Shown: one piece after another, positions 1 through 15,829 of the stretch
Numbering within the stretch: the stretch's first letter is position 1
How the letters are laid out: each line of letters opens with the position of its first letter
Assembly (NCBI RefSeq): GCF_013041615.1
Contig: NZ_JABEPQ010000002.1
Span: forward strand, 248,001-312,000
Length of the DNA: 64,000 nt
Source of the DNA: Knoellia koreensis
GTDB lineage: Bacteria; Actinomycetota; Actinomycetes; Actinomycetales; Dermatophilaceae
Direction of reading: 5' to 3'
The notes under the pieces: model-generated
Seen by the model: only the letters and a program-made list of their open reading frames with translations
What the model was told of the DNA's origin: nothing
Databases searched by the model: none
Translations under genes and position numbers: made by a program

Positions 1-2075
1 AGCCAGTTCTGCGGCAGGCCGTCGGCGTCACGGTCGTAGAACCGCGGCGCGACCTGGGTCTCGATGAGGTCGTAGAGGGCAGCCGCCTCGATGTCGTCAC
101 GGCGCTGCTCGTCCTCGACACCGTCGGCGGTCGGGATGGCCCAACCGTTCTCGCCGTCGTACCACTCGTCCCACCAGCCGTCGAGGATCGAGAGGTTCAG
201 CCCACCGTTGAGCGCGGCCTTCATGCCGCTGGTGCCACACGCCTCGAACGGGCGCAGCGGGTTGTTGAGCCAGACGTCGCAGCCCGGGTAGAGGTGCTGC
301 GCCATGGCGATGTCGTAGTTGGGCAGGAAGACGATCCGGTGGCGCACCTCGGGGTCGTCGGCGAACCGCACCATCTGTTGGATGAGCTGCTTGCCGGTCT
401 CGTCGGCCGGGTGCGACTTGCCCGCGATGACGAGCTGGATCGGGCGCTCCGGGTCGAGCAGGAGGCGCTTGAGCCGCTCGGGATCGCGCAGCATCAGGGT
501 GAGCCGCTTGTAGGTCGGCACGCGACGGGCGAACCCGATCGTGAGCACGGCGGGGTCGAGGATGTCGTCGGTCCAGCCGAGCTCGGCCGGGCTGGCGCCG
601 CGCTTCTTCCACGACGCCTTGGTGCGACGGCGGGCCTCGTCGACGAGCTGGGCGCGCATCTCGCGCTTGGTCTCCCAGATCGCCTGGCGCGGCACGTCGG
701 GGATGCGGTCCCAGGCGTCCTCGCGCTCGATGTCGGTCGTGCCGAGGTGCTTGGCGGCGAGCTCGTAGACGCGACGGTCGACCCACGTCGGGGCGTGGAC
801 ACCGTTGGTGATGCTGGTGATCGGCACCTCGGCGTCGTCGAAGCCCGGCCACAGCCCGTCGAACATCTCGCGGCTCACGACACCGTGCAGCTGCGAGACG
901 CCGTTGGCGCGCTGGCCCAGGCGCAGGCCCATCACGGCCATGTTGAAGATGCCGGGCTGCCCGCCGGGGTAGGTCTCGGCGCCCAGCTCGAGCAGCTGCT
1001 CGACCGGCACCCCGGCGACCGCGTTGTCGCCGCCGAAGTGCAGGGTGATGAGGTCGGCGCCGAACCGGTCGATGCCTGCGGGCACGGGGGTGTGCGTCGT
1101 GAAGACCGTTGCGGCACGGACCGCTTCGAGCGCCTCGTCGAAGGAGAGGCCCTCGGTCTGGGTCAGCTCGTGGATGCGCTCCACGCCGAGGAAGCCGGCG
1201 TGGCCCTCGTTGGTGTGGTAGACGTCCGGCGCCGGCGCGCCCGTGAGCCGCGACCACAGCCGCAGCGCGCGCACGCCGCCGATGCCCAGCAGCATCTCCT
1301 GCTGGAGCCGCTGCTCACCGCCACCGCCGTAGAGCCGGTTGGTGATGTTGCGGGCCGCCTCGTCGTTGTCGGGCACGTCGGAGTCCAGCAGCAGCAACGG
1401 AACTCGACCGACCTGGGCGCGCCACACGTGGGCATGCAGCGTGCGGCCACCGGGCAGGGCGAGGGTGACGACGCTCGGGCTGCCGTCCTCTTCGCGCAGC
1501 AGGCTGAGCGGCAGGCCGTCCGGGTCGAGGACCGGGTAGGTCTCCTGCTGCCAGCCGTCGCGGTTGAGGCTCTGCTTGAAGTAGCCGGTCTTGTAGAACA
1601 GGCCGACGCCGACGATCGGCACACCGAGGTCCGACGCGGTCTTGAGGTGGTCGCCGGCGAGGATGCCGAGGCCGCCGGAGTACTGCGGCAGCACCTCGGT
1701 GATGCCGAACTCGGGGCTGAAGTAGGCGATCGACGCGGGTGCGCGGCGGCCGTCGTGGTCGGCGTCCTGGCCGTCCGCCCACGCCTGGTACCACTGCGGC
1801 TGGGTGAGGTAGGCGTCGAGGTCGGCCTTGGCCGCACCCACCGCGGCCGTGAACTCGTGGTTGGCCGCGAGGTCCGCGAGCTCCTGCGGCGAGAGCGCCG
1901 AGAGCAGCCGCACGGGGTCGTGGCGCACCTGCTCCCACTTGGCGGGGTCGATGCGCTGGAACAGGTCGCGCGTCGGCGGGTGCCAGGACCAGCGCAGGTT
2001 GCTCGCGAGCTCGCCGAGGGCCGTGAGGGGCTCGGGCAGGACAGTGCGGACGCTGAAGCGTCGGATCGCCTTCAC
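1..2075 (-). CDS. glgP: Alpha-glucan phosphorylase, 3' end beyond the window
   Basis: Phosphorolyses alpha-1,4-glucan to glucose-1-phosphate in the cytosol. The minus frame is open from a GTG at 2075 to the window edge, giving 691 residues of a protein that is about 830-860 residues in this family. It begins VKAIRRFSVRTVLPEP, and the PLP-site segment reads GTSGMKAALNGG (plus positions about 218-240), followed by the typical LDGWWDEWYDGENGW. These are hallmarks of the actinobacterial GlgP family. The ATG at 2085 is in another frame. It is divergent from glgE across a 132-bp gap, so the breakdown and synthesis genes probably share a control region. The C-terminal roughly 150 residues are not visible. 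Confidence 0.93.
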   Translation of the reverse strand, partial: MKAIRRFSVRTVLPEPLTALGELASNLRWSWHPPTRDLFQRIDPAKWEQVRHDPVRLLSALSPQELADLAANHEFTAAVGAAKADLDAYLTQPQWYQAWADGQDADHDGRRAPASIAYFSPEFGITEVLPQYSGGLGILAGDHLKTASDLGVPIVGVGLFYKTGYFKQSLNRDGWQQETYPVLDPDGLPLSLLREEDGSPSVVTLALPGGRTLHAHVWRAQVGRVPLLLLDSDVPDNDEAARNITNRLYGGGGEQRLQQEMLLGIGGVRALRLWSRLTGAPAPDVYHTNEGHAGFLGVERIHELTQTEGLSFDEALEAVRAATVFTTHTPVPAGIDRFGADLITLHFGGDNAVAGVPVEQLLELGAETYPGGQPGIFNMAVMGLRLGQRANGVSQLHGVVSREMFDGLWPGFDDAEVPITSITNGVHAPTWVDRRVYELAAKHLGTTDIEREDAWDRIPDVPRQAIWETKREMRAQLVDEARRRTKASWKKRGASPAELGWTDDILDPAVLTIGFARRVPTYKRLTLMLRDPERLKRLLLDPERPIQLVIAGKSHPADETGKQLIQQMVRFADDPEVRHRIVFLPNYDIAMAQHLYPGCDVWLNNPLRPFEACGTSGMKAALNGGLNLSILDGWWDEWYDGENGWAIPTADGVEDEQRRDDIEAAALYDLIETQVAPRFYDRDADGLPQNW

Positions 2076-2207
2076 GAGGGGTCATCCTAAGGCCTCGCCC
2101 GACCGCGCCTGACGGGTTCTTGCAAACCTTTCAAACACTTTTCAGTCGGCAGTCCGGGTCGTGCCCGCGGGAGGTATGCCGCGGCCGAACCGAGTAGCGT
2201 CGCCTGC
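2076..2207. promoter_or_regulatory. Divergent glgP/glgE promoter region
   Basis: A 132-bp gap between divergent genes. It holds an AT-richer stretch (TTGCAAACCTTTCAAA near 2118) and a -10-like TAGCGT at 2195-2200, 7 nt before the glgE GTG. That spacing fits leaderless transcription of glgE. One GGTATGCCGCG motif lies at about 2173. Confidence 0.45.
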
Positions 2208-4375
2208 GTGACTGCACGCCCCCCTGCAACCACGCCCACCAGCCGCGCCTCCAAGCGGGAGGCCAAACGCGACGCCAAGCGGGAGTCGAAGCGCAGCCGC
2301 CAGGAGGCGGCCGCGGACGGCATACCTGCCCAGCCCGGATCGGCCCCGAGCCCGACCCAGCCGCCGCGCAGCCATCCGCCGCAGACGCCGATCGGTCGCA
2401 TCCCCGTGCAGGACGTGCAGCCGTGTGTCGACGACGGGCTGCGGCCCGCGAAGTCCGTGGTGGACGAGGCGTTCACGATCCGCGCGACCGTGTTCCGCGA
2501 GGGCCACGACGCCGTCAACGCCACCGTCGTGCTCACGGCCCCCGACGGCACCGAGCAGCACGTGCCCATGACCTGCACGAACGCCGGGCTCAACACGTGG
2601 GAGACCACCGTCAGCGCCGACCGCCTCGGCTGGTGGACCTACCGGGTCGAGGGCTGGTCCGACCCCTACGCCACGTGGGAGCACGACGCGGGCATCAAGG
2701 TGGCCGCCGACATCGACACCCAGCTGATGCTCGACGAGGGCATCCGCGTGCTCGAGCGCGCCCTCGCCGAGGTGAGCCGCCCGGCGGACGGTGTGGCCGT
2801 CCTGGAGGACGCCGTCACGGCCCTGCGGGACACGTCCCGGCCGCCGGCCGCGCGCCTCCAGGCCGCGCTCGACCCGGCGGTCCACGCAGAGCTGGCGCAA
2901 CGGCCCCTGCGCGACCACGTCAGCCCCTCGCGTGACCTGCCACTGCTCGTCGAGCGCGACCGCGCCCTCTACGGCGCGTGGTACGAGATCTTCCCGCGCT
3001 CCGAGGGCGCCGTCCGGGACCCCAAGACCGGTCAGTGGCAGTCGGGAACGCTGCGCACGGCAGCCGACCGGCTGCCCGCCGTCGCCGACATGGGCTTCGA
3101 CGTCGTCTACCTCACGCCCATCCACCCGATCGGCACCACCGCGCGCAAGGGCCCCAACAACACCCTCGACGCGGGCCCGGACGACCCGGGCAGCCCCTAC
3201 GCCATCGGCTCCCCCGACGGCGGGCACGACGCCATCCACCCGGACCTCGGCACCTTCGAGGACTTCGACGCGTTCGTCGCGCGGGCCTCCGAGCTCGGGC
3301 TCGAGGTGGCCATGGACATCGCCCTCCAGTGCTCACCGGACCACCCCTACGTCACCGAGCACCCGGAGTGGTTCACCACCCGCGCCGACGGCACCATCGC
3401 CTACGCCGAGAACCCGCCCAAGAAGTACCAGGACATCTACCCGCTCAACTTCGACAACGACCCGGCCGGGGCGTATGCCGAGATGCGACGGATGATCCAG
3501 GTGTGGATCGACCACGGGGTCAAGATCTTCCGCGTCGACAACCCGCACACCAAGCCGGTCGAGTTCTGGCAGTGGCTGATCCAGGACGTCGCCGCCTCGC
3601 ACCCCGACGTGATCTGGCTGGCGGAGGCGTTCACCAAGCCGGCGATGATGCACACGCTCGCCAAGGTCGGCTTCCAGCAGAGCTACACCTACTACGCGTG
3701 GCGCAACGCCAAGTGGGAGCTCGAGGAGTACGTCCGCGAGCTCGCCGGCGACGCGGCGGCATACATGCGTCCGTCGTTCTGGCCGACCACGCACGACATC
3801 CTCACGCCCTACATGCAGTTCGGCGGCCCCGCGGCGTGGAAGCTGCGTGCGGCGCTCGCCGCGACCCTCGTGCCGACCTACGGCATCTATGCCGGGTACG
3901 AGCTCACCGAGCACGTCGCCCGCCCCGGCGCGGAGGAGCAGATCGACAACGAGAAGTACGAGTACAAGGACCGCGAGTGGTACCGGTACGAGAAAGGGGG
4001 TGACCTCGAGGGACAGTCGCTCGCCGGCTATCTCAAGCGGCTCAACGAGATTCGTCGCGACCACCCCTCGCTGCACTGGCTGCGCAACATCACGTTCCAC
4101 CCGGTCGACGACGAGAACATCATGGCGTTCTCCAAACGGCGCACCCTGCCCGACGGCACCGACGACATCGTCCTCGTCGTCGCCAACCTCGACCCACACA
4201 GCACCCGCGAGTCCGTGATCCACCTGGACATGCCGGCGCTCGGGCTGGGCTGGCACGACCAGCTCGCCGCGCACGACCTCATCACCGACCAGTCGTGGCA
4301 GTGGGGCGAGAACGTCTACGTGCGGCTCGGGCCCGAGACCGAACCGGTCCACATCGTCGAGGCGAGGAGGCTCTA

Positions 4376-4376
<1 letters not shown>
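2208..4376 (+). CDS. glgE: Maltose-1-phosphate maltosyltransferase (GlgE)
   Basis: Transfers maltosyl units from alpha-maltose-1-phosphate to the non-reducing end of alpha-1,4-glucan (GH13_3). At 722 residues it is slightly longer than mycobacterial or Streptomyces GlgE (about 675-700), because of a charged Arg/Lys-rich N-terminal extension of about 60 residues. The GH13 triad is visible: nucleophile D444 in [12 protein letters not shown], acid/base E473 in WLAEAFTKP, and D530 in TTHDILTPY. It starts at GTG 2208 just after a -10-like TAGCGT. Its TAG stop shares one base with the treS GTG, so it is the first gene of the glgE-treS-mak-glgB-pgm operon. Family and role are secure. Confidence 0.95.
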
Positions 4377-6080
<1,704 letters not shown>

Positions 6081-6088
<8 letters not shown>

Positions 6089-7516
6089 GATCCACACTGG
6101 CGCAACACTTTCGCCCGGCAAGAAGGAGCTCGTCGAGGCGTGGCTCGGCCGACAGCGGTGGTATGCCGCGAAGGGCAGCGTGCCGCGCGTCCGTCGCGTC
6201 TGGTCGTGGCGGCTCGACGACCCGGCCGGCCACGTGGGCATCGAGACGATGCTCGTCCTCGACGAGAGCGAGGCCGTGCCGGTGCTCTACCAGGTGCCCC
6301 TCACCTATCGCGGGGCGCCGCTCGAGGGCGGGGACAGTGCGCTGGTCGGCATCACCGAGCACAGCGTGCTCGGGCGCCGCTGGGTCTACGACGCCCCGCA
6401 CGACCCCGTGTATGCCGCGCAGCTGCTCGCCTTGGTGCTCGGCCGGGTCGGTGCGGTGTCGGGCAGCGAGTCGGACAAGGGCGAGCCGGCGGTCGTGGCC
6501 GGACCGCATGCGTCGTGGCACGGTGACGTGACGTTGCGCGGGTCGCGCGTCTTGTCCGGCGAGCAGTCGAACACCTCGATCATCTTCGACTGCGTCGACT
6601 CGACCGGGGAGTCCAAACCGTTGATCTGCAAGGTGTTCCGCATGCTCCAGCCGGGCGAGAACCCCGACATCACGCTGCAGGGAGCCCTGTCCGAGGCTGG
6701 GTCGACACGGGTGCCGGGGATGGTCGGCACCGTGGCGGCCACCTGGCCGTCGCCGTTCGTGGAGGGCGACACCGCCCAGGGGCACCTGGCGTTCGCGCAG
6801 GAGTTCTTCCCCGGCACCGAGGACGCCTGGCGAGTCGCCCTCAAGGCGATCGCGGCCGGTGACGACTTCACCGAACCAGCGCGCGACCTCGGCGCGGCGA
6901 CGGCCGAGGTGCACGCCCTGCTGCGCACCGTCCTCCCGACGGAGCCGGTGACCGTCGAGGCGATCGCCGACGTCGTCGCCGGCATGCGCGGCCGCTACGT
7001 CGCCGCAGCCTCGGAAGTCCCCGCGCTCGCGGCATACGAGCACCAGATCGCTGCGGTCTTCGACCGGGCCGTCAACGCGAACTGGCCCGCGCTGCAACGT
7101 ATCCACGGTGACTACCACCTCGGGCAGGTGCTCCAGGTGAGCGGGCGCGGCTGGGTGCTGCTCGACTTCGAGGGTGAGCCACTGCGCCCGCTCGCCGAAC
7201 GCAGCCGGCCCGACCTCGCCGTCCGCGACGTGGCCGGGATGCTGCGCTCCTTCGACTACGCCGGCGGATCGTGGGAGCACTCCCACCCCGGCCGCTCCGC
7301 CCGCGACTGGGTGGCGGCCGCGCAGACCGCCTTCCTCGACGGGTATGCCGCGAGTGCGGACGACGACCCCCGCGCGAACTCGGCACTGCTGATCGCCTTC
7401 CAGCTCGACAAGGCGCTCTACGAGGTCGTGTACGAAGCCCGCAACCGGCCGACCTGGCTGTCGATCCCGACGGCCGCGGTCGCCCGCCTGCTCGACGACG
7501 CACGAAGGGACCTGAC

Positions 7517-7520
<4 letters not shown>
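6081..7520 (+). CDS. mak: Maltokinase
   Basis: Phosphorylates maltose with ATP to maltose-1-phosphate, the donor for GlgE. It has 479 residues from GTG 6081 (mycobacterial Mak is about 455). The kinase signature is [11 protein letters not shown] with catalytic D344, then [11 protein letters not shown] with metal-binding D362, as in the maltokinase/aminoglycoside-phosphotransferase fold. The start at 6081 overlaps the treS stop; the longer frame to 6042 would encode an unlikely Cys/Trp-rich leader. The stop overlaps the glgB ATG by 4 bp. Confidence 0.93.
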
Positions 7521-11535
<4,015 letters not shown>

Positions 11536-11910
11536 TCAGAGCTCCGCGCCAAGCCAAGGGGCTGCCAGGGGCGCAGAATGCCGCGCGGCCGGCATCCCCG
11601 GAGTGCACACGCCACCTGGGCGCCGGCTAGGCCCCGGCTGTCAGGGTCGAGCGAATTCGCGTGACCGGGAACACTTCGTCGACTCATGCAGTTGCATACA
11701 ACATGACCGACAGCCAGAGCCCCCGACGCAGCACCCGTGACGACCTGCGCCCCACCGCGTTCCCCCGCACCGGCGACCACGGCCCCCAACCTCGCCACGC
11801 TCGACCGGTTCCGCGGCCTGCGCCGTCCCCGGCTGATGCAGCCCGAGGCCCGGCGCCACCAGATCGCGCAGGAGTGCCGCGCCTGCTGACGCAGCAGCTG
11901 CACGAATGAA
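11536..11910. other. 375-bp region without a secure gene
   Basis: Lies between pgm and the converging AI-2E gene. It holds a possible small damaged ORF (11703-11889, listed separately) and, just before it, the short inverted repeat GTTG-CATA-CAAC near 11691, which could be an operator. No strong terminator hairpin was seen behind pgm. Confidence 0.5.
11703..11889 (+). pseudogene. Small ORF, possibly frameshifted
   Basis: An ATG at 11703 opens a plausible peptide (MTDSQSPRRSTRDDLRPTAF...). The downstream part looks like natural coding only in a different frame, which reads NLATLDRFRGLRRPRLMQPE and ends ...QIAQECRAC at a TGA at 11887-11889. A GTG at 11737 gives that second frame alone as a 50-residue ORF. 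Either a short gene starts at 11737, or an indel in the C/G-rich tract near 11775-11790 broke a roughly 60-residue gene. I do not recognise the product. Confidence 0.3.
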
Positions 11911-13203
11911 CTACGCCCGACGCGGCGTCGCCTTCTCCGGCGGCGCCGCGTCGTCGCGTCCGGCGAGGTGCTTGACGATGGTGTTGGTGGTCGCCGCCAG
12001 GGGCACCGCGACGAGGGCGCCGACGATCCCGGCGACCACAACCCCGGTGGCGATGGCGAGGATCACCGCGAGCGGGTGCACGCTGACCGCCCGCCCGAGC
12101 AGGAACGGCTGGAGCACGTGCGACTCGAGCTGCTGCACCCCGACCACCACCGCCAGCATGATGAGCGCCGCGACCCACCCCTTGGCCACGAACGCGATGA
12201 TCACCGCGACGAACCCGCTGACCAGCGCACCCACGATCGGCACGAACGCGCCGACGAAGACCAGCACACCGATCGCCGGCCACGCCGGCAGCTGGAGGGC
12301 CACGGCGCCGATGGTGATGCCGATCGCGTCGGTGGCCGCCACGAGGATCGTCGCTCGCACGTATGCCGTGAGCGTCACCCAGGCCTGCCGCGCGGAGGAG
12401 TCGACCCGCTCGCGCGCGACCCGGGGGAACAGCCGCACCAACCACGACCAGATCTGGCCGCCCTGGTAGAGGAAGAAGAACGTCGCGAACAGCGTGATGA
12501 ACAGGCCCGCGACCACGTGCGACGCCGTGGTGCCGAACTCCGCTGCGCGCGCCCCGATGCCCGAACCGCTCGTCACCCACTGGCGGGCGTTGTCGAGGTA
12601 GTTCTGCAGGTCTGCGTCGGTGATGTTGAGGTTGACCTTGGCCATGTCCCGCAGCTCCTGCAGACCGGCCGTCACCTGGCTCGACAGCTCGGTGAAGCTC
12701 GACTGGATCGTCGCACCCACGAGGGTGAGCAGCCCGGCGACCAGCACGATGGTCCCGACCACGCTGATGCCCGCGGACGGCCCGGCGCCCAGGCCGGCCT
12801 TGCGCAGGGCCCGCGTGGGGGCGGCCAGCAGCGCGGTGAGCAGGATGGCCACGATGACCGGGATCACGACCTGCGACAGGTACGACAGCACGAAGCCGAG
12901 CACCGCCGCCGCCAGCACGATGACCACGACCCGCCACGACCACGCGGCCGCCACCTCGACGCCGGGCGGCACGCCGGTGTCGACCGTCCGGCGTACACCG
13001 CCCGCGTCGGCTGCTACCGCCCCGACGGTCGTCGGCACGCTGTCGGCCCGGCCGTCGACCACGTGGGAGTCCGACACGGCGCTCCCGTCGTCACGAGCAT
13101 CGTCGCGGGTGTCGCCCTCCGGGACCTCCTCCCGCTCCTGCGCGCCTGTCTCCCTGGGTCCGGTGCTGTCCGACATTTCCTGCTCTGTGTCCTTCTCGCT
13201 CAC
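11911..13203 (-). CDS. AI-2E family transporter (PF01594-type membrane protein)
   Basis: A polytopic inner-membrane protein of the AI-2E/YdiK-PerM exporter family; individual substrates are mostly unproven. It has 430 residues. The first roughly 85 are acidic, polar and probably cytosolic, followed by about eight hydrophobic segments (for example VVVIVLAAAVLGFVLSYL and IGVLVFVGAFVPIVGALVSG). The conserved late PIVGAL and GVQQLESHVLQPFLLGRAVSVHP segments are characteristic. A second possible start is the Met at residue 10 (position 13176). It lies tail-on to the glucan operon and downstream of the ATP-grasp gene with a 19-bp gap, so the two may be co-transcribed. Confidence 0.85.
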   Translation of the reverse strand: MSEKDTEQEMSDSTGPRETGAQEREEVPEGDTRDDARDDGSAVSDSHVVDGRADSVPTTVGAVAADAGGVRRTVDTGVPPGVEVAAAWSWRVVVIVLAAAVLGFVLSYLSQVVIPVIVAILLTALLAAPTRALRKAGLGAGPSAGISVVGTIVLVAGLLTLVGATIQSSFTELSSQVTAGLQELRDMAKVNLNITDADLQNYLDNARQWVTSGSGIGARAAEFGTTASHVVAGLFITLFATFFFLYQGGQIWSWLVRLFPRVARERVDSSARQAWVTLTAYVRATILVAATDAIGITIGAVALQLPAWPAIGVLVFVGAFVPIVGALVSGFVAVIIAFVAKGWVAALIMLAVVVGVQQLESHVLQPFLLGRAVSVHPLAVILAIATGVVVAGIVGALVAVPLAATTNTIVKHLAGRDDAAPPEKATPRRA

Positions 13204-13222
13204 GCCTTAGACCCTGCCGGAA

Positions 13223-14482
13223 TCACCCGACACCCGCGAGCCGTGCAGTTTCGTCCTTGACCCACATCCCGGTGAGACCCCCGAAGTGCCCCTCGAACCG
13301 GTCCCACTCCTGCGGCGGGTAGGTCTGCTGGATGGTGCTCGTCAGCATCGCTCGAAAGTCGTCGGAGTCCACCCATTCGAGCACCATCTCGTCGAGGTGC
13401 GGCAGCGCGGTGTCACAGAACTCGCGGTAGCGCTCGGTCTCGAAGTGGTCGTTCGCAAGCGCCTGGTATGCCGCGAGCTTGCCTCCGTAGTCCAGCGCCG
13501 GGTCGTCGGCGACCGCGAACCACGGGTCGGTGTCGACCTGGGTGCGCGCCTTGCGGTCGGTCGCGACGCAGAAGACCGACCACTTGAGCAGCGCCTTCAT
13601 CGCCCACGGGAAGTAGTAGTGCAGCGACGTCACCGCCACGTCGGGGCAGGCGTTGGCGTAGTCGATGGGATAGACGACTCCGTCCTTCACGAGCATCTCG
13701 CAGGAGTTGAACTCCCAGCGGAAGAACGCGTTCACCGTCTGGGCAATGGTGACCGCCTCGGTGCCCACGCCCTCGGAGAGGAAGCCGTGCTCCACGGCAT
13801 ACCTGTCGTGCATCGGCTCGTCGGGCTGGAACTTCATCACCATCGTCTCGGGCCCGATGGTGAGTGCCCGCGCGAAGACCTCGAAGCCGTCGACGGCCTT
13901 CTGGAGGTGCATGAGCATCTCGCCGGAGTCGTTGTATGCCGCGTGCAGGTCGGTGGGGTCCTTGATCATCGAGACGCCGCGCCAGGCGCCACCGTCGAAC
14001 GGCTTCATGAACATCGGGTACCCGATGCCGTCAGCCACCTGGTCGAGGTCGAAGGACTTGTTGTACTTCTCCGACGTGTAGGCCCAGCGCACGTTGTCGA
14101 CGGGGTTCTTGTACGGCACGAGAACCGTTTCCGGCACGTGCATGCCCAGGCGCAGCAGTGCGCAGTAGGCCGAGTGCTTCTCCATCGACTGGAACGTGAA
14201 CGGGCTGTTGAGCAGGTAGACGTCGTCCATCAGCGCGACCTTCTTGAGCCATTCGCGCGGGTGGTAGTACCAGTGCGCGAGCCGGTCGATGACGAGGTCC
14301 TGGCGCGGCTTGTCGCGCAGGTTGAACGGCTCGATCGTGACGCGCTCGGTGCTGATGCGGTGCTGCGTGCTGGCGCCGTCGGTGATGACCCCCATCCGCG
14401 CGGCCAGCGTCTCGAAGGCCCGGGGCCAGTCGGTCTCGGCACCGAGCAGCAGGCCGATGAGGTGTTCGCGCGAGTTCGCCAT
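13223..14482 (-). CDS. ATP-grasp domain protein (orphan ligase)
   Basis: A 419-residue protein with an ATP-grasp-like core: DGIGYPMFMKPFDGGAWRGV fits the nucleotide-binding lysine and glycine-rich loop, and CEMLVKDGVVYPIDYANACPD resembles the metal-binding end of the fold. It would join an acid to an amine or other nucleophile using ATP, but the substrate cannot be told. The start is set at ATG 14482 because AAGGA sits 8 nt upstream; the frame continues to 14551 but that leader is atypical. No amino-acid ligase partner or biosynthetic cluster is adjacent; the neighbours are a membrane protein downstream and a divergent secreted glycosidase. Confidence 0.75.
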   Translation of the reverse strand: MANSREHLIGLLLGAETDWPRAFETLAARMGVITDGASTQHRISTERVTIEPFNLRDKPRQDLVIDRLAHWYYHPREWLKKVALMDDVYLLNSPFTFQSMEKHSAYCALLRLGMHVPETVLVPYKNPVDNVRWAYTSEKYNKSFDLDQVADGIGYPMFMKPFDGGAWRGVSMIKDPTDLHAAYNDSGEMLMHLQKAVDGFEVFARALTIGPETMVMKFQPDEPMHDRYAVEHGFLSEGVGTEAVTIAQTVNAFFRWEFNSCEMLVKDGVVYPIDYANACPDVAVTSLHYYFPWAMKALLKWSVFCVATDRKARTQVDTDPWFAVADDPALDYGGKLAAYQALANDHFETERYREFCDTALPHLDEMVLEWVDSDDFRAMLTSTIQQTYPPQEWDRFEGHFGGLTGMWVKDETARLAGVG

Positions 14483-14634
14483 GGACCCCATCCTTGCGAA
14501 ACGAGAGCGCCACCGAAAGTGGGAACCGCACCGCACCACCGTGCCCGGCACGGGGAGTCCTCCCCATGGCCTCCTCCCCCGGCGCCGCCCCAGACTGGCG
14601 ACGCACGAGAGACGCTCGGAAGGGGAGCCGAACC

Positions 14635-15708
14635 ATGAACCGCAGCATCCGCACCGCCCTGGCCGTGACCGGGGCGCTGGCCGTGACGGCGGGGGTCGTC
14701 GCCGTCACACCTTCGCTGGCCGCGGGCCCGTACAAGCCCGTGTATGCCGCGAACTTCGCCGACCCGGCGATCGCGCCGGTCCCTAGCGCCGACGGCTTCG
14801 ACTTCGTCGGTGTCGCGACCGGGGCCAGGGTCAAGGTGGCCAGTGCCGACACGGCCGCCGGCACCTGGCGTGGCAGGGCTCCCGCGCTCGTCGAGGGACG
14901 CGCGCCGTGGGCGTCCGGCTCGGTGATGTGGGCACCGGACCTGCACCGCGCCAAGGACGGCACATGGGTCCTCTACTTCGCCGCACCGGTGAGCCGGCTC
15001 GCGCAGAACCAGCGCTGCATCGGCGCCGCGACCTCGAGCAGGCCGACCGGCCCGTTCCGCTACCAGTCGCGGCCGGTCGTCTGCCCCGGTAGCCGCGACC
15101 CGAGGGTCGACAACGTGCCGGGCCGCCCACTGGCCGGTGCCGGCGTGATCGACCCGTCGGTGTTCGTGGACAAGGCGGGCCGCAGCTTCCTGCTCTACAA
15201 GACCCAGAAGCTGCCCGCGACCCTGCGGATCGTGCGCCTCAACGACAAGGCGACGAGGGTCGCCGACGGCGCGACGAGCCGGGAGCTGGTGCGCTCACGC
15301 AGCACGATCCTGGAGAACCCCGCCCTGGTCCAGCGCGGCAAGTCCTACGTCATGTTCGCGTCGTACAAGACCTACAACACCTGCCGCTACGAGACCGTGT
15401 GGATGCGCTCGAACAGCCTCGGCAAGGGCGCCTTCCAGAACGCGCGCAAGAACGTGCTCATGACGTCGCGCTCGACCGGCTTGTGCGGCCCCGGCGGAGC
15501 GGACATCGCCACGACGCCGACCACGAGCCGCATCTTCTTCCACGGCTGGACCTGCAAGGGCACCAACCCGTGCCCGGCCGACCTCGACGTGACGAAGAAG
15601 TACCGCAAGGGCGACATCCGCAGCCAGGCCAAGCGCTCGCTCTACGCCCGCAACCTCTCCTGGAACGGCGCTACCCCTGTGCTCGGCAGCTGGCTCACCC
15701 CACGCTGA
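14635..15708 (+). CDS. Secreted glycoside hydrolase family 43 protein
   Basis: A 357-residue exported protein starting at ATG 14635 behind GGAAGGGGAG. It has a signal peptide (MNRSIRTALAVTGALAV..., cleavage probably after PSLAA). It carries the expected GH43 five-bladed propeller triad: D43 in FADPAI, D173 in VIDPSVF and E227 in ILENPAL. GH43 enzymes act on arabinan, xylan or related furanosides; the real substrate here is unknown. Several cysteines in the C-terminal half (CRYET, LCGPG, WTCKGTNPC) suggest disulphides. It is convergent with the co-chaperone gene. Confidence 0.8.
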   Translation: MNRSIRTALAVTGALAVTAGVVAVTPSLAAGPYKPVYAANFADPAIAPVPSADGFDFVGVATGARVKVASADTAAGTWRGRAPALVEGRAPWASGSVMWAPDLHRAKDGTWVLYFAAPVSRLAQNQRCIGAATSSRPTGPFRYQSRPVVCPGSRDPRVDNVPGRPLAGAGVIDPSVFVDKAGRSFLLYKTQKLPATLRIVRLNDKATRVADGATSRELVRSRSTILENPALVQRGKSYVMFASYKTYNTCRYETVWMRSNSLGKGAFQNARKNVLMTSRSTGLCGPGGADIATTPTTSRIFFHGWTCKGTNPCPADLDVTKKYRKGDIRSQAKRSLYARNLSWNGATPVLGSWLTPR

Positions 15709-15753
15709 CGCGTCCGCCCGGTCGGTCGGCACGGTCGACCGCCACACGCGATG

Positions 15754-15781
15754 GGCCGCGACACCGGTTGGTGTCGCGGCC
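15754..15781. terminator. Hairpin between convergent genes
   Basis: A perfect 12-bp stem GGCCGCGACACC / GGTGTCGCGGCC with a GGTT loop. It sits between the convergent GH43 and co-chaperone genes and so can serve both strands. Confidence 0.7.
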
Positions 15782-15829
15782 GGGCGCGTCGTGCACTGTC
15801 GTGTGGCGGTATGCCGGGTTGGGCGGCTC

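Noticed and set aside
294-2090. 598-codon plus-strand frame over glgP
   Set aside because: Opposite-strand shadow of a clearly homologous phosphorylase.
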